In this document: in pieces, positions 8,320 through 15,697 of the stretch
How positions within the stretch are numbered: the first letter of the stretch is position 1
How the letters are laid out: every line of letters starts with the position of its first letter
Source: Bacteroidia bacterium
GTDB lineage: Bacteria; Bacteroidota; Bacteroidia; Bacteroidales; BM520
NCBI GenBank assembly: GCA_009930445.1
Contig: RZYD01000024.1
Span: forward strand, 1-18,355
Direction of reading: 5' to 3'
DNA length: 18,355 bases
The notes under the pieces: model-generated
The model's database searches: none
The model's input: the letters and a program-made list of their open reading frames with translations, nothing else
Told to the model about the DNA's origin: nothing
Position numbers and translations under genes: made by a program

Positions 8320-9195
8320 TTTTAATTGTTTTTTGTTATTAAATGTTAATTTAGGTTCAGGTTGGTTATTAATCAGATTCACAGCATCCTCAATGGTTCC
8401 AATACGGTCAATCATGGTTCCGACTAAGTCATCGGCATACCATGTTTTACCGGTCATCTGTTCGGGTGTAATCTGTGGGCGATTTTTTATAAGGCTATTT
8501 TTAAAATCTGTTGCAAGAGGATCAAGTACATTTTTGCGGTACTCTTCATAATTTCCGGCTCTTACTTGTTCGATCAGACTGTTTTTGTCGGGCGACAAAT
8601 TGCTTACAATCTGATGAAATTTAACTCCTTCACGTTCCAACGCCGGCTGCATGTCGGCAAACGAAAGCATCACACCTACGCTGCCAATAGTGCTGCGAGG
8701 TTCGGCAACTATCGAATCAGCAGCGCTGGCAATCCAATAAGCTGCGCTTGCTGCCATTCCATCAACATAAGCAACGGTTGGCTTCTTTGTGTTTTTAATA
8801 ATATCAGCAAGTCGCCTGGTGCCATCCACAGTTCCGCCGGGGCTGTCAATATTTAGCACAAGACCTTTTATATCAGGGTTATTGTCGGCTTGCTGAATGA
8901 TTTCGCCAATGGTTTTCATCCCTACCGGTCCGCACATCTGATCTTCTTTCATCAATGCACCTTTTATCGGTATACTTACCACTGCTCCAGGCTCTACATG
9001 GTCAGCGTAATCGCTCGTCGAAGGCACATCAGTACGTCCGGACGGGTTGTAAATTTTAAGTTGAAATTCAGGGAAATCAAATTCGGCCGGCTGGCCTGAC
9101 AGGAGTAATGAAACAGCAGGATAATAGTTTTCGGCAATATCAGAATCGATAAGCCAAACACCACGAACCAATGCTGAGATAAGCTGAAAATTCAT
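7912..9195 (-). CDS. S49 (SppA/ClpP-like) head maturation protease fused to scaffold
   Basis: A 427-residue protein with two parts. Residues about 65-285 are an S49 protease: GLVLNIDSPGGTVDG (111-125), DGMAASAAYWIASAAD (145-160) with probable nucleophile S150, TIGSVGVML (169-177), and K204 as the likely general base. Residues about 290-427 are helical, with a proline/alanine stretch encoded by a repeated GCGGGT-type hexamer (about 8139-8156) and a charged C-terminus, typical of a capsid scaffold. The enzyme would assemble with capsid subunits, then degrade the scaffold and trim the capsid before packaging, as C/Nu3 of lambda does. It sits directly before the capsid gene, with a 74-base leader behind the previous gene. 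An internal start is described separately. Confidence 0.88.
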   Translation of the reverse strand: MNFQLISALVRGVWLIDSDIAENYYPAVSLLLSGQPAEFDFPEFQLKIYNPSGRTDVPSTSDYADHVEPGAVVSIPIKGALMKEDQMCGPVGMKTIGEIIQQADNNPDIKGLVLNIDSPGGTVDGTRRLADIIKNTKKPTVAYVDGMAASAAYWIASAADSIVAEPRSTIGSVGVMLSFADMQPALEREGVKFHQIVSNLSPDKNSLIEQVRAGNYEEYRKNVLDPLATDFKNSLIKNRPQITPEQMTGKTWYADDLVGTMIDRIGTIEDAVNLINNQPEPKLTFNNKKQLKMAQFENLNRLLNIESIEMEDEGAYLNLEQLEAINAALSTAPAGNDKPEPTPKPEPAPAPAPEPVDMTNPPEFSEPAMQIINDLRARLEAVENGAGATSASVAPSADPGKQNAVKLASDPKASFWENVNKVKEAYL

Positions 9196-9223
9196 TTTTA
9201 GAAATTTTCAGCAATTTTATCAG

Positions 9224-9250
9224 CATAATCCTATGATATAAAGGACTATG
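9224..9250 (-). other. Leader hairpin upstream of the protease gene
   Basis: Nine-base arms (CATAATCCT 9224-9232 and AGGACTATG 9242-9250, one G-U pair) enclose a nine-base loop in the 74-base gap before the protease gene. No U-run follows. It may stabilise or process the late mRNA. Confidence 0.35.
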
Positions 9251-9269
9251 TAATTTTTGTTAAAATGCT

Positions 9270-9782
9270 TTAAATACTAAAACCATTCGAAAATCCATTC
9301 GAAAATGCACCTCCGGATATAGTTTCAGTTAACAAATAAGGGTGAGTATCGCTTTCGATCTGAAATTGAACTGAAAATGAGTTGGTATCATTCCAGCTCA
9401 ATACTCCATCAAATTTCAATCTCACCGGTTGCTCAAGTGTACCTACCAACCAATCCTGCTGATTATTGTCGGTAATCTTCAGCAGCAGGTCGCGGTTGCG
9501 CAAATCTTCGAGCAAAGCACCTACATTTCCTCTTACTTTCGGAATTTTAACATTCACCTCAATATCATAATAATTGCCACTTTCATCAGATTTTTGACGA
9601 ATGTAAAACTGGCCTGTTTCAATGGTAAAGTAAATTTGTTTCCAATCGGCTTCCGACTGCATAACAATTTCAACCTGAAGATTTCCGTCAGGTTTACTGA
9701 TGCTCTTTACCGAGCTTTTGTAAGCATACGACAGCATTTGGAATCCTACCATATTACTGTCTGAAAATTTTTCAATGTTCAT
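9270..9782 (-). CDS. Probable virion structural protein of Bacteroidetes phages
   Basis: A 170-residue beta-rich protein with no enzymatic motif. Segments such as DWKQIYFTIETGQFYIRQKSDESG, YYDIEVNVKIPKVRGN and KFDGVLSWNDTNSFSVQFQIES suggest a compact beta-sandwich of the kind used in tail or head-tail joining proteins. The C-terminus ends in a tandem NGFSNGFSI, encoded by two copies of the 12-base unit CCATTCGAAAAT (9283-9294, 9295-9306). It is the gene before the protease/scaffold, where phages often keep head or neck genes. The specific role is unknown. Confidence 0.5.
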   Translation of the reverse strand: MNIEKFSDSNMVGFQMLSYAYKSSVKSISKPDGNLQVEIVMQSEADWKQIYFTIETGQFYIRQKSDESGNYYDIEVNVKIPKVRGNVGALLEDLRNRDLLLKITDNNQQDWLVGTLEQPVRLKFDGVLSWNDTNSFSVQFQIESDTHPYLLTETISGGAFSNGFSNGFSI

Positions 9783-9813
9783 TTTTTTTTATATTTTGGT
9801 TTAACGGACAAAT

Positions 9814-10335
9814 TTACATTTTATTCGGGCGGTTTATTTTGTTAAAATATGTTAAATCACTTTTCAACCTGGTAAAAAACCTGTAGAAGCTTTCAGAATT
9901 GATATCATCCTCAGTTATCATCAATTCATTCATAAACATAAAGATTGCTTCCCAACGGGTGTAACCTTTCAGTATTTTATCGATAATAAAGTCAGAACCC
10001 ATTATCTTAAACCATTTGATGGCATAATTATTAAAATTTTCGACCTGCCTGGTGGATATAAAATGACGATATCTAACATTTGGACGCCCCATGTAATTGG
10101 AATTCCATCTCAGTTGGATGGTTACGTAAGAAGTGTTATCAATAAAGGTGGATGAAAATTTTTGATCGGTCATTTTATTAAATTGTCTTCGTGTTATGAG
10201 CATCCGAAGCAGTTCGTTGTAATGATGATCATTCTTTTTGAAGATAATTGGTTCCGCTTTATTGTCGGAAATGTAAATGAGATATTTTCTGATGTACGAT
10301 TTTACAGGGAATGTTACAAAAAAAGGCGCTGGCAT
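9814..10335 (-). CDS. Phage protein of unknown function at the head of the late block
   Basis: A 173-residue basic protein starting MPAPFFVTFPVKSYIRKYL. I chose the ATG at 10335; an upstream TTG at 10428 in frame would add 31 low-complexity Lys/Phe/Ser residues but lies in a T-rich stretch and is unlikely. It has no membrane helix and no catalytic motif I can name. The N-terminal half (VKSYIRKYLIYISDN...NELLRMLITRRQFNKM) looks like an alpha/beta or winged-helix domain, while the rest is helical with many Tyr/Phe/Lys. It is the first gene of the late block and lies about 100 bases downstream of the CCTAAC repeat array. A regulatory or DNA-binding role is possible but unproven. Confidence 0.6.
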   Translation of the reverse strand: MPAPFFVTFPVKSYIRKYLIYISDNKAEPIIFKKNDHHYNELLRMLITRRQFNKMTDQKFSSTFIDNTSYVTIQLRWNSNYMGRPNVRYRHFISTRQVENFNNYAIKWFKIMGSDFIIDKILKGYTRWEAIFMFMNELMITEDDINSESFYRFFTRLKSDLTYFNKINRPNKM

Positions 10336-10438
10336 TGCTGTAATAATGTTAATTTTTGTAAAGATACTATTTTTTGATGAAAACGGTCTATTTTTTAAAA
10401 AAAATTTTTTTTTCGATAGCTCAGACAAAAAAGTCGTT

Positions 10439-10551
10439 CCTAACGTCCTAACTCGTCCTAACGATTCCTAACGATTCCTAACAAAACCTAAGACTTTTTT
10501 TAAGTTAAAATATTAATAATCAATAAAATAATAGTCTTAGGAAGTGTTAGG
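10439..10551. repeat. Iteron-like CCTAAC array with AT-rich core
   Basis: Six direct copies of CCTAAC (the last CCTAAG) begin at 10439, 10447, 10457, 10467, 10477 and 10487, so five of them are spaced exactly 10 bases. Copies 4 and 5 share GATT before the core. About 40 bases of nearly pure A/T follow (10496-10532), then two inverted copies, CTTAGG (10536-10541) and GTTAGG (10546-10551), again 10 bases apart. CCTAAGACT (10487-10495) and AGTCTTAGG (10533-10541) form a perfect 9-base inverted repeat flanking the AT core. Such spacing puts sites on one helix face, as in iteron origins or cooperative operator arrays. Confidence 0.75.
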
Positions 10552-10667
10552 TTCAATTTTTACTATTTCTGTAGGTTTTTCAAAAAAAAATATTTTTCAT
10601 TTTTCATATTATGTATTATGTTAAATAAAAGTTAATAATTATTAACATTAAAAAAAACAGCAAAAAA

Positions 10668-10686
10668 AACCGGCAAATTGCCGGTT
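10668..10686 (-). terminator. Intrinsic terminator of the early operon
   Basis: AACCGGC/GCCGGTT arms around a five-base AAATT core are followed on the minus strand by eight T. It lies 33 bases after the HNH gene stop and closes the leftward early transcript. Confidence 0.85.
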
Positions 10687-10719
10687 GAAGAATAAAAAAT
10701 GAAATTGTCTTTACTATTA

Positions 10720-11322
10720 TCAACATACTTTTAAAACATTGTGCCTTACGGTTTTAATGCCAAAAGTTTCCTTTGTTCTGCACCAATCCCAATGTTTTTT
10801 CATACTTACACTTGCTTTTGCACGATTATGGTTTCTACTTACAAGCTCTTTTCGAGTGATACACTCTAAATTATCCAATGTGCAGTTCATTGGGTCTTTA
10901 TCTTTGAATGTGATAACATGTCCTGGCGGGATGACGCCATACTGAGTTTCCCAAATCCATCTGTGCATCAGTACCCACTTGAATTTAGACAAACGAATAT
11001 ATTTATAACATATCCCTGTTTTCTTATTTCTCCTTATCGAAATATCATAATCATTTCGTGTGTTATGCGGTTGATTACCAAGTTTAAATCTGGTTTCAAC
11101 CGAACGTCCTCCGGCACTATAATGTTTTCCTTTGTTGTACGGTTGATTATTCTGATTGAAATGCCAGTGATCTTCAGGTTTTATTATAAAATATCTGTGC
11201 CGGCATGTTTTTACACTCGCAAATGTCCTTCCAAGCCTATCGGCAAGTTGCTTGTCGGTAAGATGAAGATTTTCTCTGATATATCGAATTTCTGTAGTTG
11301 TCCAGAATTTTTTTTTTACCAT
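10720..11322 (-). CDS. HNH endonuclease with N-terminal HTH (HNH_3-like)
   Basis: A 200-residue protein. Residues about 8-42 (WTTTEIRYIRENLHLTDKQL followed by ADRLGRTFASVKTCRHR) form a Myb/SANT-like helix-turn-helix. Residues about 115-160 are an HNH module: H120 in LMHRWIWE, then IPPGHVITFKDKDPMN and CTLDNLECI with N146 and N151. The second His of the canonical HH pair is replaced, as in the common FxDgdxxN variant of this family. These enzymes nick or cut DNA using one metal ion and are often free-standing homing or packaging-associated nucleases. The gene closes the early operon, 6 bases after a small gene. Its place beside the repeat array may be coincidence or functional. Confidence 0.85.
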   Translation of the reverse strand: MVKKKFWTTTEIRYIRENLHLTDKQLADRLGRTFASVKTCRHRYFIIKPEDHWHFNQNNQPYNKGKHYSAGGRSVETRFKLGNQPHNTRNDYDISIRRNKKTGICYKYIRLSKFKWVLMHRWIWETQYGVIPPGHVITFKDKDPMNCTLDNLECITRKELVSRNHNRAKASVSMKKHWDWCRTKETFGIKTVRHNVLKVC

Positions 11323-11328
11323 AGTCTG

Positions 11329-11520
11329 TTACCCCCTTTCAAATTCGTCTGGTTTTTTATTGACTAAGTGATTAATGATTACATCGGCTTCCTCTTTGGT
11401 CATGTAAAGCCCGGTGTTCCAGTAGTTTTTCCATCCTCCACTGCCGTTATTTGTTTTACTTACAATCACCCATCGCTGGTAAACTTGTCGCCATTGCGCT
11501 CTGAGAATTTCTTTTGTCAT
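11329..11520 (-). CDS. Small unknown early phage protein
   Basis: A 63-residue protein, MTKEILRAQWRQVYQRWVIV onwards, with many Trp residues and a C-terminal helix (TKEEADVIINHLVNK). I do not recognise it. Its start overlaps the stop of the upstream gene (ATGA), which argues that it is a real, translationally coupled gene. It ends 6 bases before the HNH gene. Confidence 0.6.
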   Translation of the reverse strand: MTKEILRAQWRQVYQRWVIVSKTNNGSGGWKNYWNTGLYMTKEEADVIINHLVNKKPDEFERG

Positions 11521-11726
11521 TGTTTATCAATAATATCGGTACATTCAATACTATAACTATTAATAGCAATCATATCTTGATATTTACCATGATCTGCTCC
11601 TAACAATGAAGAAGAAAACTCTAAATTATTATTAAAGAAATCTTCCCACTCTTTTTTTGTCTTTGGTTGTCTTTCATTTTCAAACCAACTTTCAAATTCT
11701 AATTTAATTCTTAATGTAACTTCCAT
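11517..11726 (-). CDS. Small acidic unknown early phage protein
   Basis: A 69-residue acidic protein (MEVTLRIKLEFESWFENE...) with a beta start, a helical KTKKEWEDFFNN segment and a polar C-terminus. No motif is known to me. The ATGA overlap with the next gene supports expression. Small acidic early proteins can bind host enzymes, but nothing here proves that. Confidence 0.6.
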   Translation of the reverse strand: MEVTLRIKLEFESWFENERQPKTKKEWEDFFNNNLEFSSSLLGADHGKYQDMIAINSYSIECTDIIDKQ

Positions 11727-11772
11727 TTCTTTTATTTAGTTAATTTGTTAATAATTAATGTATTACACGAAA

Positions 11773-11794
11773 ATCTTTATGTAATCTTTATGTA
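11773..11794. repeat. Tandem 11-base repeat
   Basis: Two head-to-tail copies of ATCTTTATGTA lie in the 91-base gap between two small early genes. They could be an operator or simple AT-rich drift. Confidence 0.5.
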
Positions 11795-11817
11795 ATTTTC
11801 ATTTGTTAGTGTTCATA

Positions 11818-12033
11818 TTAAATTGTAAATGAAAGCCTAATGTTTCTAATTGAAGAATCTGTTACTATTCTTGTAATTCTTTCATCTGTAATAATTAATG
11901 GAATAGTCCATTGGTTTTCCGAATAGTCAGAATATTGCAATTCATACTTTGCTTTCCATCGTTTCATTGATTGAGTTAAATAGTCTCTTAAATCATCAAT
12001 TTCTAAATTCATATTTGACATTTCATTATTCAT
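11818..12033 (-). CDS. Small unknown early phage protein
   Basis: A 71-residue protein starting MNNEMSNMNLEIDDLRDYL, with an N-terminal helix and a C-terminal beta-like IPLIITDERITRIVTDSSIRNI. Several nearby Met codons leave the exact start uncertain. I do not recognise the family. It lies within a run of similarly sized leftward genes and has 22 bases to its upstream neighbour. Confidence 0.5.
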   Translation of the reverse strand: MNNEMSNMNLEIDDLRDYLTQSMKRWKAKYELQYSDYSENQWTIPLIITDERITRIVTDSSIRNIRLSFTI

Positions 12034-12055
12034 AATATTTTATTTATTAAAGTTT

Positions 12056-12382
12056 TCATCTTAGTTCAACTTCTTCGATGAATGCGCTATTTATTTTATT
12101 TAGCGAATACCATTCATCGAAGTGTTTATCTTCATACTTTGGTTTTGTGAGTAAGCCCAAAACTTTATCTTCTTCATATAATTTTTTATAATAATTTATC
12201 CATTTCAAATGTATCGAATTAAATTTTCTGACCCATTTTACTACTTTGTTTTTTGAGAAAGAGGCAAACACTATTGTCTTTTCGTAATCTTCATACTGAC
12301 CTGAGCTATAACATGCAAGATAGACTGTTTTATTTTCTTCAAATGCATTCTCCTTTGTTGTCTTTAGTGCTTTAGGTTTCAT
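12056..12382 (-). CDS. Unknown early phage protein
   Basis: A 108-residue basic protein. I placed the start at the ATG at 12382, which has GGAG and A-rich DNA before it; an upstream TTG at 12400 is less likely. The core YLACYSSGQYEDYEKTIVFA followed by SFSKNKVVKWVRKF is reminiscent of small DUF7336-like phage proteins that begin with a strand, a YEDY-type turn and a helix, but this is a weak impression. No catalytic residues are evident. Confidence 0.55.
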   Translation of the reverse strand: MKPKALKTTKENAFEENKTVYLACYSSGQYEDYEKTIVFASFSKNKVVKWVRKFNSIHLKWINYYKKLYEEDKVLGLLTKPKYEDKHFDEWYSLNKINSAFIEEVELR

Positions 12383-12422
12383 TGTTTTTTCTTTCTCCAA
12401 GCTTTAAGTAATTTTTCAATTT

Positions 12423-12695
12423 TTATTTATTATTATAGTTCATGACATATTCTTTAAGACTTTCGGGAAGTTTACCTGAATAAACCCAATTGATTGGTTT
12501 TGTTTCATCAGGTTTAATCGGATATTCTTTAAGTTCAAAATAAGCCTCACATCCTGTTTCATCCTTTAATTTTTCCCGATAATGCTCAAGTTCTTCATTA
12601 TTCATGAACTTTTTATTCAGGTCTATAATTTCTTTAACTACATTACCATCCCATAATATAGCTTTAGAAAGGAAAATAATTTTTTGATTCTTCAT
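12423..12695 (-). CDS. Small unknown early phage protein
   Basis: A 90-residue mixed alpha/beta protein (MKNQKIIFLSKAILWDGNVV...). Its start overlaps the last 32 bases of the helicase-like gene in another frame, a tight phage arrangement. It has a central charged helix (NNEELEHYREKLKDE) and a proline-containing C-terminal part. No known family is recognised. Confidence 0.55.
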   Translation of the reverse strand: MKNQKIIFLSKAILWDGNVVKEIIDLNKKFMNNEELEHYREKLKDETGCEAYFELKEYPIKPDETKPINWVYSGKLPESLKEYVMNYNNK

Positions 12696-14760
12696 TTGAT
12701 TTTAATTTTGTTGGATTTGTATCTTGAATGAAAATTGTTTTTTTAAGGTTAAATCCTATGTTTTCGAGATTACTTACAAGTTGCTGGTAATCGAAAACAT
12801 AAGCGCTGGTAATCGTGTTGTTGAATTCCTCGCTCGACACATTGCCCAGGTAACTTAAATGGTTGCTGATGTAATGTCTGAGGCTCGTAATATCAACGCC
12901 TGTGGTGCCGTGCTGCTTGCGGTGTGCTTCGAGATACAGCGGATGTATTTTGGTGAAGCGCAAATAAAGCAATTCACGCGGCTTGCCGAACGTTTTGGTT
13001 GCGTTAACAAGTTTGACCGAACTAACGGTTTTGAATTTGAAATCAACATCCTCGTTGATTTGCTGGGTCTCGAAAAGAAACTGGATGGATGACCACAGGT
13101 TGCTTAGTGCGTCGCTTTCGCTGATTTGTGAACTTTGCTTTTCGATCATCCGCAAAGCTTCCAACAATAACTCATTATAGGTAAATCCCAGTTTGATTTC
13201 GCTGATGTTATCGAAAATACGGACCATGGTAAGAATGGACACGAAGTTGAGAATAATGCGCTCGGTGTATTGCTTTTGATTAGAAACAAAATATTCCTTC
13301 ACAGTGTTGTACACCTCGGTATAGGTCATCGGATAGTCGCGTTCAACTTTTTCGCGATAGCGCAAAATTTCGGTAAGAATTCCGGAAAGACCGTTTTTTT
13401 CGATCTCACGGATACGGTTCAGATTCTTTGTTTCGGCATCGGTAAACGGGTTGTTGGCATCACGTTTGGGAAAACTCAAAAGAATGCTTCTGGTAAAGAG
13501 GGCATTATCGTCGATGGTTGGCAGGTATTGACCCGAAATGATGCAGGCTGCATTTACTTTTGTAACTTCTGTCCGGTTATCTTTAGTGGTTTTTCCTTTT
13601 TCGTGGCCAATACCGTCGTAAGCGGCTTTGAGTGCCTGAAAACGTTTAAGATCAATTTCGTTGGTGTATTCGTCGAACCAGGCAATGGTATTGCGGAAGC
13701 GGGCAAGCCTTCTGAAAAAACCGACGTTTGTACCTGAGTTGAGATTAAAGGCCGGAAGATTTTGAAAAAAAACATTCGACAAGCTCCAGGCCAGTGCTGA
13801 TTTTCCGCTTTGTGGCTGGCCAAAAAGGAAAAGGTGAGGGAAGAATTTGAATTTATCATAAATAATATCCCTGAATAGCGATGCGAGTAGGTAACTGATT
13901 GCCCAAGGTGCTTTGTCGTCGTAAACAGTATTGAAAATTTTTGCCCATTGATTGAAATTGATTTCGGGGGCAACATGTACAAAAAATCGGTCATTTTCAT
14001 ACTCGTCATCATCCTCTCTGACATCGCTGTAAACAGTGCTGAATGCAGGACTGAAATATTTCTTTTCGTTGTGTTCTGTTATCCCGTATTCATCAACAGG
14101 ATTCCAGGTATTATGCGAAAAAATACCATTTGCAAATGCAAAGAACCCTTCACGTTGCCAGCCCATAGTTTTCAATTCGTTGCATACCGGATACCGATCG
14201 CTGATTTTGCTAAGAATTTTTAAGAATTGATGACGGTTACCAAAAAATAAATAATTTCCTTCGGCATATACCAACTGCTGAAACTGTTCAAAACTGGTGA
14301 ATTTAGCACTGGGGATATCAACAATGCGCTCGTAGCCATATTCGTTTACAATCTTGATGAGCCGCTTATTGTCGCTCTTGCTGTAGATATGAAATAACGG
14401 AATGATAATAAAGTTTGAGCCTTCAACGGTTCCATCTTTTGTCAGGAAAATGTATTTGTTGTTTTCTTCATAAAATCCAAATTCCTGGATTTCGTCCCTG
14501 GCTGTTTCGCGTACAAATTCGAGGTCATTCACATGTCCGTTGCCAAAACTTTTCAATGTTTGTTTGATCACTGACTTCGGGATTTTGTATTTGGTTTTCA
14601 CCTGGTCAATGGTGAGTTCCTGAAGTGTAGGTTCCATCACCGAAAGTGCCTGGCAAAGCCGGTTTATTGCTTCGTATTGTTTTTCCGGAGTATCGGCTTC
14701 ATCGAGCATTTCGAAAGCTTCATTCAGTATCGAAGATATTAATTCTTTAGTGATCTCCAT
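12664..14760 (-). CDS. Replicative helicase-like ATPase (DUF927/SF3-related)
   Basis: A 698-residue protein, the largest of the early block. Residues 1-110 are helical with a possible HTH (VKTKYKIPKSVIKQTLKSFG). The ATPase core holds Walker A GQPQSGKS (314-321), Walker B IAWFDEY (359-365), a sensor-like CIISGQYLP (406-414) and an arginine-containing LFTRSILLSF (421-430). This order and the sequence around Walker A match the DUF927-type helicases that phages and mobile elements use at their origins. The C-terminal 200 residues include another possible winged-helix (HPLYLEAHRKQH...LRHYISNHL). No primase motif is seen. It probably unwinds the phage origin; the repeat array at 10439-10551 is a candidate target. 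Overlaps both neighbouring genes. Confidence 0.8.
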   Translation of the reverse strand: MEITKELISSILNEAFEMLDEADTPEKQYEAINRLCQALSVMEPTLQELTIDQVKTKYKIPKSVIKQTLKSFGNGHVNDLEFVRETARDEIQEFGFYEENNKYIFLTKDGTVEGSNFIIIPLFHIYSKSDNKRLIKIVNEYGYERIVDIPSAKFTSFEQFQQLVYAEGNYLFFGNRHQFLKILSKISDRYPVCNELKTMGWQREGFFAFANGIFSHNTWNPVDEYGITEHNEKKYFSPAFSTVYSDVREDDDEYENDRFFVHVAPEINFNQWAKIFNTVYDDKAPWAISYLLASLFRDIIYDKFKFFPHLFLFGQPQSGKSALAWSLSNVFFQNLPAFNLNSGTNVGFFRRLARFRNTIAWFDEYTNEIDLKRFQALKAAYDGIGHEKGKTTKDNRTEVTKVNAACIISGQYLPTIDDNALFTRSILLSFPKRDANNPFTDAETKNLNRIREIEKNGLSGILTEILRYREKVERDYPMTYTEVYNTVKEYFVSNQKQYTERIILNFVSILTMVRIFDNISEIKLGFTYNELLLEALRMIEKQSSQISESDALSNLWSSIQFLFETQQINEDVDFKFKTVSSVKLVNATKTFGKPRELLYLRFTKIHPLYLEAHRKQHGTTGVDITSLRHYISNHLSYLGNVSSEEFNNTITSAYVFDYQQLVSNLENIGFNLKKTIFIQDTNPTKLKSNEESKNYFPF

Positions 14761-15166
14761 TTAATAATTTCTTTGATTGTTCATCGAAAAAAGCCCGCCA
14801 TTCTTTATTCTCAAGCAACCGATCAGGAATCTGAGTAAGGTTAAATTTTTCGTTAAACCTTACGTCATCCACAAGGGCACCAAGATTTTTGGCCATGTAA
14901 ACCGGCAGGTTGTCGATACCGTGGATAAAGCAAACGGCTTCGAGTTTCATAATTGTTTGTTTTGCCCTTGAAAGTTCCAGCATAAGCCGGTCAATATCGG
15001 CTTCGAGTTGTTCGATCCAGGCTTCCTGTTTGGTAAATGCTTCTTTGATTTCGTCAATAAAATACTCTTTAGTGGCAACTGTTTTAGGTGAAGCGTTTGG
15101 CGAATGTGCATACCTTTTCAGGTCGTTATACATTCCGGTAATTATTTCGTCAGGAGTTCTGGCCAT
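14747..15166 (-). CDS. Coiled-coil early protein
   Basis: A 139-residue protein dominated by a predicted coiled coil (KEAFTKQEAWIEQLEADIDR then LMLELSRAKQTIMKLEAV, about 41-78), followed by a globular C-terminal part ending EWRAFFDEQSKKLLNGDH. It overlaps the helicase-like gene by 14 bases, so the two are likely made together and might interact, for example as a loader. That role is inference from context only. No family recognised. Confidence 0.65.
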   Translation of the reverse strand: MARTPDEIITGMYNDLKRYAHSPNASPKTVATKEYFIDEIKEAFTKQEAWIEQLEADIDRLMLELSRAKQTIMKLEAVCFIHGIDNLPVYMAKNLGALVDDVRFNEKFNLTQIPDRLLENKEWRAFFDEQSKKLLNGDH

Positions 15167-15167
15167 T

Positions 15168-15341
15168 TTATTCTTCGTTAAGCCTTTTTTGAATGGAAAT
15201 TTTTATATTCCGGGCTCTTTTTAATTCTTGTAGAAACCAATCGTTGTCGGGTTCGTACTTCGTGCGGATCTGTTGAAGATAAGTTATGTAGATTCTTATT
15301 GCATGTAAGCGAGTAAGATTGATTTCGTAACGATCTTTCAT
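15168..15341 (-). CDS. Small basic helical protein (too short for most ORF callers)
   Basis: A 57-residue reading frame beginning MKDRYEINLTRLHAIRIYIT and ending QKRLNEE. The stop lies one base before the ATG of the coiled-coil gene, which is tight phage spacing. It reads as a helical, charged protein and fits neighbours better than the 76-residue frame (15178-15408) that overlaps it. An ATG after GAAA gives a reasonable start. Function unknown. Confidence 0.5.
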   Translation of the reverse strand: MKDRYEINLTRLHAIRIYITYLQQIRTKYEPDNDWFLQELKRARNIKISIQKRLNEE

Positions 15342-15408
15342 TTTCGTCGAATTGGCTCATTTTGAAGAGCATGTAAAAGATTAATGTCAGGATAATCAGA
15401 AAGCACAT
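15178..15408 (-). CDS. Alternative overlapping frame with hydrophobic start
   Basis: A 76-residue frame, MCFLIILTLIFYMLFKMSQF onwards. The first 16 residues are strongly hydrophobic and could be a small membrane anchor, but the remainder is rich in Ser, Asn, Thr and Arg and looks like out-of-frame translation of the 57-residue gene. It overlaps the upstream gene by 13 bases. Either only its front part is real or it is spurious. Confidence 0.25.
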   Translation of the reverse strand: MCFLIILTLIFYMLFKMSQFDENERSLRNQSYSLTCNKNLHNLSSTDPHEVRTRQRLVSTRIKKSPEYKNFHSKKA

Positions 15409-15578
15409 ATTTTAAAATGTTTAGTGGGAATGTTACGGGTAATTTTGTACATTAATGAGCGTGGGATTTTGCAATCCCACATAGCAAAAGCTTTGTCGTA
15501 GGCTTCGTAAATTGTTTCGGCTTTTACCTGAAGCACGTTGTCGTTCATTTGATTTGCGACGTAAAAAGTTTTTTTCAT
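15396..15578 (-). CDS. Small unknown early protein
   Basis: A 60-residue protein starting MKKTFYVANQMNDNVLQVKA, with a strand-helix pattern (ETIYEAYDKAFAMWDCKI) reminiscent of many tiny phage proteins. It is the first gene behind the terminator at 15601-15627, with an A-rich leader. No function is recognised. Confidence 0.55.
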   Translation of the reverse strand: MKKTFYVANQMNDNVLQVKAETIYEAYDKAFAMWDCKIPRSLMYKITRNIPTKHFKICAF

Positions 15579-15600
15579 AATTATAAATTTAATTGGTTAA

Positions 15601-15627
15601 AAAAGCGGGCAGCTTCATCCCGCTTTT
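15601..15627 (-). terminator. Terminator behind the tRNA-like gene
   Basis: Perfect 9-base arms (AAAAGCGGG 15601-15609, CCCGCTTTT 15619-15627) with a nine-base loop, A/T-flanked on both sides, so it can work in both directions. On the minus strand it ends the tRNA transcript just before the replication genes, which then need read-through or their own promoter. Confidence 0.8.
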
Positions 15628-15697
15628 ACTTTTTTCAGTTTCAAAAAAAATACACAAACATTAATCAGCGTGGTTAAACATAGATTAATTATGAAGC

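Larger units (their letters stand above)
10336..10719. other. Non-coding control or origin region between early and late genes
   Basis: This gap of 384 bases holds, from left to right, a T/A-rich leader for the late block, the CCTAAC repeat array with an AT-rich core (10439-10551), a poly-A/T stretch (about 10560-10665) and the terminator of the early operon (10668-10686). No gene is visible. Confidence 0.7.

Noticed and set aside
7934..8551. Long plus-strand frame of 205 codons
   Set aside because: It is antisense to the protease/scaffold gene and owes its length to the GC-rich Pro/Ala repeat.
13270..13737. Plus-strand frame of 155 codons
   Set aside because: Antisense to the helicase-like gene, whose motifs are clear; no start context.
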